A DNA stretch of 64,000 nt, from contig KB722743.1 in assembly GCA_000349905.1 (NCBI GenBank), positions 338,074-402,073 of the forward strand, read 5' to 3'. The notes beneath the pieces are model-generated. The model did not search any database, was not told the origin of the DNA, and saw only the letters and a list, made by a program, of their open reading frames with translations. This document shows positions 11,349 through 22,981 of this stretch, piece after piece. Origin of the DNA: Volvariella volvacea V23 (lineage: Eukaryota; Basidiomycota; Agaricomycetes; Agaricales; Pluteaceae). Every line of letters starts with the position of its first letter. Position 1 is the stretch's first letter. Both the position numbers and the translations under genes were made by a program.

Positions 11349-14300
11349 TTACCCCAACTGCCTAGAATTCCGTGTAGGTGGTGAACGTGGCGGCGAGTAA
11401 GATTGAGGGAAATACGCTACTGTCGATGGTGATGCCAACGACCCGGGTAGATACAATGGGATAGTAGGAACCAGCTCGAAGACATGTTGTAACGTTACCC
11501 TGACGGGTACGAGAGCTGGCTGAGAGTTGTTAACGGAGACATTCATCACCCCATGTATCCTTGCACTCTGTGACATCTGGTCCTCAGATACCGATACCGG
11601 GCCACCTCCAGCGTTCTGCAGGTCGAGTTCTTGGCTATCCCATGTACACCGTATATCAGATCCGGTGATGAGTTGTGCTAAACGGCCTGTCTCGAGATGC
11701 CGGACCTCGATAAAGCGAGGGTCAAAGAGAAGGATATAGGGTGCATGGAGGGCCACACGCTCAGCAGTGCCTTCCCATTCTACGACGCCATGATGACGAC
11801 TTGGGTCCCCGTGCCGGTTGACGTAAAGTCCAAACTCTAGATGAAACCGAGATGAGTAACATTTAGTGAAAAGTAAGATGAACGAGGTTACCGTCATAGC
11901 AGAGCAAGAACTCGTCTTCGGTACACCGGTACATTCCCAATGGTTTACAGGAATCACTCCGTTTGGTGAGGTGTGCGAATTGCGCATCGTCCTTTTGGGG
12001 AATGATGACGCTATTGAATGTAGAAAGGTCCATAATTTCGAAGCCCTTCTGATTCAGGATGGCTAATTTGGCTTTTAGGAATACGACATCGTAGACCTCT
12101 CCTGTTAGGAAGAACTCCCTATAAGTCCGGAACCAATCTGGTTTCCTTCCACTAAGGCCTAATCGGATGCCAAACCCTGACGTGGGCCTGTTGACCTCGT
12201 TGATTCTGTCGACAACCGGTTCCATGACATGGAAATGACTTTCGGTTCCCCTTTTGCGCATATATATAACCACGGTCCGACCTTGGAGCGAACCTATTCG
12301 AAAAAATGAAACATCCTTCCCGAGCTTCTGGGGCCCTTGGCCTGGGGGTTGCCCTGGCACTGTAGGAACAAGTGCTTCTATATGATACGCATATAGGGTC
12401 TGTAATGCATAAACAATTGAACAACGACCAAAGTCTAAGTGTCCCATACCTTTTCAGACAGTATGAGGAATAGTCCAAAGTCTTCCAACATGGCGCATTG
12501 TGTCACTCCCCTAAGATGAAGGACCCGACGCATAGCTGAAGAGTAATTATAGATCAGATATTGCCGTCGACGTGTTATAAGGCTCACAATGCGAGTCGTG
12601 CCGAAACCCAATCCAAACGCCTTCCGTGCATCCTATTGCCACTAATGACCTGCTGTCCGCAGTCACTGGAGAAGTTATAATGGGTGAGTCGGTAGGATTT
12701 GGGTATGGTAGTCCTTACTGAAAGGCACAGAACAAGTGACTTTCCCCGTAAATACACTTCCGTCATTCCATGGAGTGTTGGCCAACGAGGGTGGAGGAAG
12801 AGTAAATGTATGGTTACTAAGGGTTTCCATTTCGAACACCTTGTTTGCCTCTTGAACCACCTTTCGCAACCCGATGGCTTCTTCAAGCTTCTGCTTCCAT
12901 TCCTCTCTCGCTTGATTGGTTTCTGCATAGAGTACTATATTGCCACCTGTTCTGCCGTTGTGGTGTATCGTACAAGGGTAAACTAGTCGTGAATCACCGG
13001 CTTCGGTGTTGCGTGCAATTGCTTGCGCATCTTCCCTACGCAGGCCGCGCAAAAGACCAGTAGCTCTTTGAGCTGGCTGGTCAGCAAAATTGACTAGAGT
13101 GAGGAGATCCAAAGGGATGGGCTCAAGAGAAGAACAGAACACGTCGGGACATAGACAAATTCAGAGAAGGAACAAGACTTACTCGCCGAACGATGTTATA
13201 CTTGGTGATACCATTCTTGTCCGTGACCTTCTTGGTTAAAACCACTTCGGATAACTAAGTCAGGAACCTCGGGGGTATATCTTCAAAACAGGCTTACAGT
13301 AGTTATCGAACAACAACACAAACAGTTCGCTCCAGCTTTCCCATCCTTCTGCTTGACGATAAAGCTTCCCTGTATGCAAGAGAGACCTATTCTCGTTCAG
13401 AAGGTCCAGGTCCTAGACAAAGGGTTAACATGCAAGAAAATTAGCAATACGTTGGACGCACAATCCCCTCTTCAGCCTTGGAGACCAAATCGCTATTGAA
13501 CTTCCACAGTCGCACTTTTTGCTTCGCTGATTCAACACCAGGCTCTGTCTCCTTTCCAAGGCTTTTGATTATATCTATCACTTCTGGGATGACTTCTCTG
13601 TCTGGGTGATCTGGCGGCGTGTGGTCCGATATGTTCTTGAGTAATAGCTCATAACGGAGCAGACGTGGGATTGGGCGATTAATGAAAGATTTCATGTCAA
13701 GCCTATGGGCATCTGGATGCCGTATGGTTTGCTACAATATCGTCATATAAGGTGCGATAGAGGGATGTTGGATACCCACCTCGTGAAAAGCCCTAAATGC
13801 TGGATTCTTCTCCAACTCCTCGTCAATTCTGAAAGCAGCGATTGGATAATTAGGAATGTATTCGAGGTAGGCTTCCCGGAAATTGAGAGCTGCATCGAAA
13901 ACGGGAGCAACTAAGCTGCGTATCTCAGGGTGTTCTTCCCTTTGTATTTCATGGAAACTATCCACTAGTCTTCTATGGTGTGCGTGAAGCTCTGCGTAGT
14001 TATGGAATACATCTTGAAGGAACTGCGGTAGCCTATCAGGTCCAATAATTGGTGGGTTGGAATCTCGAAGCGGTCGTATATAAATCTACAGCAAGGTTAC
14101 CGAAACCAGATTAATTCATTTTCCAAAGGTGGTGACGTACTTTCTCAATACTCTCCAGGTCTTTGACGTAAGACATTTCACCCTTTATCAGCTCCCACAT
14201 AATGCTAGGCAAATAAGGGTACGCTCATCAGCATAATGTATGGACTTACGATTGCCGCTTCATCTGAATCGGAGAAATTTTGTGTATTACGTCCGGTGAG

Positions 14301-17003
14301 ACCAGGTCGTGCCATTCCCACTTCGAAGTGATACCCCTCCCCATCGTTGATTGGAACGTTCGTAGCTGGGCAACATTTTGCAGATTCTTCAATGCGTTGA
14401 TGGCTTCTGCCAGGAAATCGGCGTCCGGGTTTCCATCAGCTGTCTCCTTCAAAATTACGTCGATTAATATCGGGTATTTTTGTAGGTGCTCAGAAGGCCG
14501 GCTCAAGCACTGCCTTAAATCAAGTCGTACGTTCTCCCCGAATCGCGACACTTGTTTTCTCGAACATTTCTACGATCAAATAGTGGTTAATGTATTGTTA
14601 ACGACCAAGTTTAATAAAACAGAATTCACCTCGATGAATAGACGAAATTCGGGGTTGTTGTCCATTTCTTCCTTCAGTCTTCGTTCGGCTACAGGGTGGT
14701 TTCCAATATACAGTGGGTACTCGGATCTGAACAGTTCAGTAGCAGCATCCAAAAAGATGTCCCCGATTCTCTGAATCACTGGCCCCTGCTCCCTTTGTCG
14801 AACATACATAAATTCCAGGAGTCTTTTGTTGGCGTCACGAAGTTCAAGGAAATTACCAAATACTTCGTCCATGAACTCTTCCAATTGCAAAGGGGGCATA
14901 ACCGGTGGATTGGCAGTACGAAGTGGTTGGATGAATGTTGTCTCTATCAAGTCCAAATCGCGAATATATTGCTCTTCTTTGATGATGAGTTTGTGTATGA
15001 TTCTGTCGACACGCCACATTATTGGCACCGCGGAATGATAGAAAGTTTAGGATATCCACGTACGTCTGACGACTGATCTCGCTTTCGGGCAAGCTACTTA
15101 GGACTTCGGGTGGGACTCGCCACTCCTCTCGGACTCGTTTAGGTGCTGGTTCAACGAGAGCAGATGCCTGCTGAACCAAAGTGTCACCCTAGGAGTAGTG
15201 GAGTCAGTAATTTGGACAGTGGATTGGGATACAGATGGTGCTTGTACCTTGCGCGGACAACCATAAGCGTAACAAGCAACGCCCTCCATGCAGCCAGAAG
15301 CATAGCACTTACTCAAAGAGACGATGACTCCAGTCGGAAGTTCTTCCTTTTCCAGCGGCATGTCAGAGGGTACATCTGAGTCATCCGGAAACATGTAAAC
15401 ATCCTCAACACCATCCTGGAGTACTTGTCCACCCCATTCCACTTCATAGAAAAACAGCTGACTTTGAAGACTACGCGCAACCTGCAATGCAATGCTACGT
15501 TCAGCAGTAGAAACGCCATGATTAATTCTAAGTTCATCTCGAATTAAAGACGCGATAGTAGACTAAACTGGTGAGTGAGAAAATGTGTGTGAATTGATCT
15601 AATGCCCTTACCACTATATCTTTACCCGTGAATGCTCGAGGGTAAGGTATGCTACCTTTCACGTGAGTACCCCGAGGAACTTTGTCATGGAGCTGGACCG
15701 CTAGATGTGACAGAAGACTCAAGTTCACGAAATAACCCTCGATACACGATTCGTCATCCGGGAAATCCTCCTGTTGGTGAAGCTCTAGGGGACGCGGACC
15801 GTAGTTTCTGATGTGGTTCAAGACATCGGAGGGACTTCGAGTGAGCCCACTTGGGCCTGCAATGTTGTTGGTTGAGTTACCAAAAGTAAAGTAGTGATCA
15901 GATCCTGGTGACCCGACGGACCCCATAGAGTCTTCACGATTCGGTCCATTTGAGGTGTAAATGGTTTGAGTAGGGATTGCCCCCCTGTCTATTGTAGTCA
16001 TATTTGCCCCATCATCACTATCATGTGCCGAAATAGCAGAGAAATAATTCGACCCTTGAGAGTTTGTTCGGTCGAGGATAGAAAATTCGCCATCTGGAAA
16101 GGCAAATTCAGAAAAGGATGCCAAGGATACAGTGTACATACTAACGTGGAATGGGTTGATATGAGGCAGATCTAAAAGGTTCATCGCTTCTGTCGTATGC
16201 CCCATGGCGCCCATTAGAATGTGAAGGTGGAAGAGGTGCCAGATAGCGGGGATTGTAGGATGTGGGCTCTTCATCATACATATATGGTGGGGCGGTGGTC
16301 AGAGCAGGGCTTGCTGCCCTTTCTGTGTATGAGCTTGCGGGATCAGTTTCATGTGAATAGCCGTATGAGGTTGGAGGATATGCAGAGTGTTGATGGGGCA
16401 CGCCATAAGATTCATTAAAGTGCGATGGCAACACATCGGGAACTTGGACAGTGACATTAGTGACGTTTGGAGGCTCAGGAGGTGAATTGTTGAGGGGTGG
16501 CCGTGACCTGTATTGTGCGTTTCAGTAAAGTCGAGCACGAACTGAGGAGACATCGCACCTTGGTCTATAGTCCGGCAGATCGGCAGGGACATTCTGCCTA
16601 ACTGGCGGCGGCGGTGCGACAAGCCCACCAGGAGGGCCCGGCGTAGGAGGCAGGGGACGTCGAGTCCTTTGGGAGCCAGTGTTGGTTGGGGGTGGAGAGG
16701 TGGGCTGGGGAGGTGGGCTGGTGATCCTGGGCTGGGGAACTACGTGATGTCAGTTCGATCAAGATGCAGAATTAGCCCCTGAGACGTACCAGGCGTAGAA
16801 CTTTGTGGGGGTGAAGGCAGTCCGGCGTGGGGCTGCACACCTGGGGCTGGAACAACTGGCTTTGGATGTTCCAGCGGTTCATCAACCTGCCCATTCATGA
16901 CGACCCTCTCCTTCAGGTAGCCCAACCAGACATCCTTGTACAGCTCCTCGAATTCGTATTCCCCTACGTACGACTCGTCAACACCGTTCGTGTAATCTGC
17001 CAT
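11349..17003 (-). CDS. ROM2: Rho1-type guanine nucleotide exchange factor (Rom2-like) with two DH modules
   Basis: Large multi-exon gene, about 1,450-1,500 residues, that should activate Rho1 GTPase in cell-wall and polarity signalling. Order of parts: disordered Pro/Ser/Tyr-rich N-terminus from ATG 17001-17003; DEP domain (about 15,770-15,370); a Cys-containing link (KCYASGCMEG); a first DH-like module (about 15,030-14,250) with CR1 KEEQYIRDLDLIETTFIQPL and CR3 SRPSEHLQKYPILIDVILKE; a second DH module (about 14,205-13,440) with CR1 GEMSYVKDLESIEKIYIRPL and CR3 NRPIPRLLRYELLLKNISDH; a PH domain (about 13,420-12,700) ending in EWKQKLEEAIGLRKVVQE; and a C-terminal CNH domain (about 12,600-11,500) with TQCAMLEDFGLFLILSEK and DEFLLCYD. 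Introns are about 50-75 bases. The second DH joins the first in frame through an intron at about 14,206-14,250. The stop is at 11349. Confidence 0.93.
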
Positions 17004-17319
17004 TGCCGGGAATCAGCGTGTGCACACTTGTCAAGATGGCGATGAGTATAATGAGAGGCAGGTCAAGTACTAGGTGACTCGGAGTTCATTCACGGGAGGT
17101 GACACGAGGCGCGCGCAAATGAATGGATTGATAGATCCCTGGATAAGCACAGCCGGAGGAGTGGGATTGGGATGGAGGTGCCAAATTTCTACTTTGTTGT
17201 AAGGAATGGCCAAGACATGCTGTATTGGGCTCCATATTGGTTAATCAGCACTTTAATTTTGCCATCCACACCCTTTCAACATCGCGCCCAACAGCCAACA
17301 CCCCGCTGCCCCGCCCACC
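17004..17319. promoter_or_regulatory. Divergent promoter, Rho GEF / tRNA m3C methyltransferase
   Basis: This 316-base gap separates two start codons pointing apart. It contains inverted CCAAT boxes (ATTGG at 17166-17170, 17224-17228 and 17236-17240), the last about 80 bases upstream of the methyltransferase ATG, a common promoter arrangement in fungi. Use by a HAP-type CCAAT-binding complex is inferred, not shown. Confidence 0.45.
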
Positions 17320-19152
17320 ATGTCAGACGTCCATCATCGCCAATCAGCATCTGCAGTACCCAAGACGACCTCATCAGTTCATGATGTCAGCGAGGATCAA
17401 CCCGCCTTCGGTTGCAGGTTCATACATTCTTCCATCCACAAAAGCTCAATTCACACTATCGATGGCCCAGGTTCCTAACAGATGAGACCCAAGTCTTTAC
17501 TCAAAATGCATGGGATCATGTGCCCTTCCCCGTGGAACAAATACCAACTATTAGAGCATCCCTTGAGCGCCAAAGACAGGCCCCTGTGCCAGCAGACGAG
17601 AAATATAAGTATAACGAAAAACCCGCACGACATTGGTGTGTAGAAGCTCCTCTATATTCATCTTTAAAACATGACTCCTTCGCAGGGACAATTTCTACAA
17701 GATGAACGCCGCAAATTTCTTTCGGAATCGAAAATGGTGAGTGCAATGTGCCTTCCTAGCCCCTCTGCGTGACGAAATACAGGCTGCATAATGAATTCCC
17801 TGAGCTCGTAGCGGCCAGTCAGTTTGAGGTGCAGGCGCTTTGCCATGTACAAGTGTTTGTCCTGATCCAATGCTCTTTGGGATAGGCTGGGCCAATGATC
17901 GTGGCAGAAGTCGGATGCGGTGAGTTTCGTTGGGAAGTACCTCAAATCGTGGTGTTCATGTCTGTTGTCAAGGTGCCGGAAACTCGGTATTCCCACTCCT
18001 GTCGAGCAACAGGAATCCATCTCTGGTGATCAAGGCATACGATTACTCCAGCCATGCAGTGAAACTGGTTCAAGTAGGGTTTATAGTTCAATTTCGAGAT
18101 GACACTCATCGCGCTTGTAGCATAATCCACTCTACCTCGCACCCCCTGCGGGGTCTATCAGTGCCTCCGTCTGGGACGTTACTTCATCAGCTGGTATACC
18201 CTCAGACCTCGAGCCATGCAGCGTCGATATCATCATTCTTGTGTTCGTGCTGAGCGCTTTGCATCCAGATGAGTGGGGTCGTGCCATTAACAATATGCAC
18301 AAGGCTAGTTGGCTGTTGTATCCCCTTTCGCGTCGTAAAGCTGACGAATGACCTAGATTAGATGCTCAAGCCAGGTGGACTGATTGTTCTCCGCGACTAT
18401 GGACGACATGACCTCACTCAACTAAGATTCAAATCAGGCCGGATGCTAGATGAAAATTTCTACATCCGGGGAGACAAAACGAGAGTATATTTTTTTGACA
18501 TAGGTGCGTGTCTCACCATCGACACGCCAATCAGGTTGTCGCTGTATATATTTGGCTAAATGGGCTATCGAGTCGTTATCTTTCTGACCTTTTGCATATA
18601 CTGGGTTACTGATCTTGTTAGATAGATGAGTTGGCTTTGCTATTTACGGGATCTCGTGCACCAGGGAAAATAGATATCACGACGACAGAGGAAGCGAGCG
18701 AAGAGCCATTGATTGATGGATTGCAAGCGTCAGCTCCACAATCTAGTTCACGTACACCAACTGTCCAGCAGGTTGCCGTGCCCTCCCCTGTCGTGGCAGA
18801 TGATAGTACCAGCGCAGCGGAATCGAGCAACACCCTTCCCAATCCCTTAGCGGAACAGTCCCTTGACCTTCTGAACGACACTGAATCGGCTGCACAAGAG
18901 CAAGAGCAAGATGCAATGCTGAACATGGCATCAGCAACAGAGACGGAGGAAGTGGCGCACCTTGCCACAATAATTCACCCAAATGCCCTTGGACCACTAG
19001 AGAGATGTCCACCTCATCCCTTGTTCACAAGTGAGCAACTTGGAATCGATCGCAGATTATTGGTGAATAGGAAGCGACAATTAAAAATGTATCGTGTTTG
19101 GGTGCAAGCAAAATTTAAAAAGGTCGAAGGCGAAGGAGGAATATGTATTTAG
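17320..19152 (+). CDS. TRM140: tRNA N(3)-methylcytidine methyltransferase (METTL2/Trm140 type)
   Basis: S-adenosylmethionine-dependent enzyme that forms m3C at position 32 of some tRNAs. ATG 17320 sits in a good context (CCACCATGT). Exons join as: start region; [53 protein letters not shown], where the SAM-binding motif is split by an intron; [27 protein letters not shown]; then [20 protein letters not shown] and [16 protein letters not shown]. The conserved end [20 protein letters not shown] is separated from the preceding LALLFTG helix by roughly 125 residues of Ser/Thr/Glu/Ala-rich insert. Yeast ABP140 carries an actin-binding extension made by frameshifting; none is seen here, and the gene needs no frameshift. 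It ends tail to tail with the permease, 166 bases away. Confidence 0.92.
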
Positions 19153-19318
19153 TGATATGGTAGATTCAAAACGCTTCTCGGACACGTGTATATCAAACCG
19201 TTTATTCAACGTCCAGAGGTGGGGAGAGTTTCATATCCTTAACCCAAGTAGTACTTCGTAAATCCAACAAAATGGGAGTACACATTAGGACGTTCGGAAT
19301 ATGTCCATGTATAAGATG

Positions 19319-22134
19319 TTAGAACAAGAAACGAGCAATCTTCTCCCCAAAATTCTTGGGAGGCTCCTCAGGATTTTCCGTTTCTTCTACAGTGGGAATA
19401 CCCTGTAGCACAAATTTAAGTCCGTCAGCAGGGCTGAAGTGGAGATGGACGGGCGGCATACACTCGTGAAATCCATTTCATGCAATTTCCACATCCGTGT
19501 GCGTTTGACGACCTTATAACCAACGTATAATCCAACGAATATTGGGATATTAATGTCTATGGAGAGAACGAAGTATTAGTAGTGGGTAGGAATTATTAAA
19601 GAACACAAAAACTCACAGGAGGTGAAGAAGTCTGAGGCATTGAAATCAAAGAAGACTTTAAATCCATTGACGAGGATGAAGAAAATTGTCCATCCGATTC
19701 CCCAGTATGCTAGGTAAGGCTGTAATGGGTTGTTGTAGACGTTCTTGCGCAAGTCAAATCCTTGAGCCTTCATTCCACGGTCTGCGATGGTCATGAATGT
19801 CATTCATTATAACCTATTGTAATCAAAGCAAAGTACGCACGGAAGTAAACATAGGTCAAGTTGATAGAGAACCAACTGAAGAATCCACCGGTTGTACTTA
19901 GGTTTACGAACCAGCTGGGGAAAAAGCCTTAACACTTATTGGCACATGCAACAATGACAGACACACTTAAATACGGTCGCAGAACCGGCCGAAACATTCA
20001 TGAATGAAAGGAACGTAGGCAGTGACTAGAGCGATCAGACTTTATCATCTAAGTCCACTGGAGAAGTCATGGAAGCATACCGAGACTAAGACAGCCGCCA
20101 GCGGCAACCCTTGCTTGGTGCAATAAGTGAGAAATCTTGGAGCCTGACCGCGCAAGGCGAGACCATAAAGTATACGAGAAGCACAGAATAGGAAACTATT
20201 CCCAGCAGAGAAAGCGCTGGTGAAGATGGCAGCATTGATAATATGCGGCAATACTAAATATTGGCGTTCAATCACTCAGTCGTTACTCAAACGAAATCAA
20301 ATGAATACCTTTGACACCAGCACGAGTTAGCGCAATCACAAAAGGAGACTGTGCAGCTGTTCCGGTGTCTATTGTGATCCGTAGCAGGGAAACGGTCAAT
20401 GCTAGTTCACAATCCTCGGTGGATAATGTGACATGCCCTGGAGAAGGTCCGAGTCGTCGTATGACACCAAAATACCAATCATTAGGATCCCCAAAATCTG
20501 AGAAGTAGTAAGCCGCCGATTCGCCATGCGGACCTTGCCAAGGAAGACCTACATAGAAGACTAAAATCCGGTAGAAGACACGCTGGACGGCTTTTGCAAT
20601 ATTCCTCCGAGGATTCTGAGTCTCCGAAGCCGCACTATGTAATAACTCCCGTCAGAACAACACCAAAATTGATGTAAGAAGCAAAGGACATACATGGCGA
20701 CCAGCTCCATGCCCTGGAATGAGAAAGCTGCTTGCACGAGGACAGACAATATAGCGAGGAATCGGTCCGTGTGGAGGTTGCTAACGAGCCCCGCCCTGTT
20801 GACTGCTCCAGGGTGCTTCCAGTACTGAGCATTCGGTTAGAAGGTACTGGTGAGAAAGTTGGGAGCAAAACACACCCGAAAACCAATACGATCGTGGTTG
20901 GGACCGCCACCAAGGTCAATAACCAGACCTGCAATTAAAAGACCAATGATTAAGGAGACTAGAAAGCAATGCATATAAAAATGTGGAACATTATGTAGAA
21001 CGAGGAGAACTCACTCTTGATTAACGAGAAGACGAATTCCGCTATGTGTACGTTGTAACAATAAGCTTAGTTGATGTGACGGTAGCAAGAAAGAGGGCGG
21101 ACCCCACCTTCGCCAAAGTATCTGACACCAAAGATGTTGATGGCGCAGATTAATACGCAAACAACCTACAGGTTCACTGTAAACTAACAGACCTGCTTGT
21201 TCAGAGCGTCAGACTTACCGCAGTATAAGCGGCTTGGTGATTTAACTTAGTTCAAATATTGTCAGTACCTTGCCATAAATTGGCATTCATTTAGCCCTAC
21301 ATTTTCATCCCAAAATGTGAGCAAAAGAGTAGCTGCTGTTACTTCAACAGGCACGGAAATCCTGAAAAGCGATCACTTAACAGCATGACCCGTCAAAGAA
21401 TGAATCAACCCTCACATATTGGTGTAGAAGTAATTCTGTAGTGAACTATTGGCGGAACAAAGCGTCACAGGAAAGAAATTAGCTCACCCATCCTACTGCG
21501 AAACCGAAGGCAGGATCAACCCATCGAGCCGCTAAAACCATATCTTTAGTACATACACCCGACATGGCATGCTGTGCTACAGACCAAAATGTGGGAAGGT
21601 ACCAGATATAGGTGCATGCGTCGTCATCTCCCCAACTGAGCACAGTGAACTAGGTAAGAGATGACTTCATTTCGAGTTGAATGGTTCTAGGAGAAATACA
21701 TACGAGTAGGCGATAGTGCCGACCAAAGCGTATGCAATGAGTGCGCCTAATGGTCCAGCACCCTGTAGTGCATGTCCAGAACCGAGGAAAAGACCTGTTC
21801 CAATGGTGCCAGCAATCTATACTTTCCTGTCTGAGCGATATGCCTCTAAATGTGCAGGACAACCCACAGCAATCCTGGAAAAATGAATAAGGCGAGCCTT
21901 TGAATCCAGGACTAGACTCACATCTGAACATGGCGTTGCTTCAGACGACGCTGAACACCGTCGATTTCTTGAACATCATAATGATACCTAGGAGAATTAG
22001 TCAAGTCATACGCTTCGTTGAGCGATTTACTACCTGTCTTCTTCAAGGCTACTGCTGGAGGGTCCGTTGAAAGCATCGTCCTCACGACCTTTCTCGAGAT
22101 TGTTATCCCCTTTCTTATCATGAGCGCTATTCAT
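19319..22134 (-). CDS. Amino acid permease (APC superfamily)
   Basis: Plasma-membrane importer of amino acids with about 12 membrane helices, roughly 560 residues. ATG 22132-22134 starts a polar cytosolic N-terminus (MNSAHDKKGDNNLEKGRE). The family entry motif follows: GVQRRLKQRHVQMIAIAGT, then IGTGLFLGSGHALQGAGPLG, joined across short introns. Inside the gene, the stretch FTSAFSAGNSFLFCASRILY with GLALRGQAPRFL is the typical consensus of fungal YAT-type permeases. The last helices lie in LQPYLAYWGIGWTIFFILVN and VGLYVGYKVVK, and the tail ends KNFGEKIARFLF before TAA 19319-19321. About 15 short introns break the gene. Substrate range cannot be told from the sequence. The start is divergent from the G-patch gene across about 850 bases. 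Confidence 0.9.
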
Positions 22135-22981
22135 CGTATGAGCTCGGTCGAAAAAAAGCGTAGGATGGACAATGGATGGGGAGAGAAGAAGACCAAGGGT
22201 GAGAAGCCCACGAAAGCAAATTCCGCTGAGCTTCTATCAGAGGGGCACGTCTGGGATAAAGTTTGCAGCCTCCAGTCTATTCTTGTGTAATTCGCATGGA
22301 TAACTCCATCATGGGAGGGGTGGGTTTACAAAAATAATTACGGTCTATAGCCGCTGAAATTCCATCAGGAGATGGCGACTCCATTGGTTGTACCAAGGTA
22401 TTGACAATCGGTAGGATATCCGCTTGTCAGCGCTGCTTGGGAAGCTATATTTAGACACCCAACACCCTGGTGCTGCATAAAAGAGCACCTTAGGGCCGAT
22501 AGCAACCTTGACAGGTAGATGACACCACTGCACATGCATCCCCTGGGTTCATTCGATAATTACTTATAGCAATGCCTGGTACCTGAGCCGTAGTCAAAAA
22601 TACCGCGCTATGTCATGCACGATAGCTGGGAAATTCGGAGTGTGAGGTGTACTTACTGACCGTGGTTCTTCATTTGACAGCTATCATCGCGAGGCTAGAG
22701 TTGGTGCCAGGCCGTTCGGAAAGCCTAATCTGAATGGCAAGCGCAAAAAATGAGTCAAGTTGCCTGTATCCATTTGGCCACGAGGCCAGAACACCTGGTC
22801 CGCGCGATAAAGGTGACATGGCCATGGATCTTAAGTAGCTAGAGTATTTATTGTATGGCTGACTGACACTGATTAGGGTCAATATTTGGTTTATTACCCC
22901 GGGCCTTGCCAAGCAGTGGCAAGCAATACCAAATAATGCAATAGAGCTTCTGCGTCATAGTACACACTGGTCCTCGGTTTC
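22135..22981. promoter_or_regulatory. Divergent intergenic region, permease / G-patch gene
   Basis: About 850 bases between two start codons pointing apart. It should carry both promoters, including any nitrogen-source control of the permease. Short frames at 22345-22539 and 22670-22912 show no domain. No repeat or RNA gene is seen. Confidence 0.4.
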
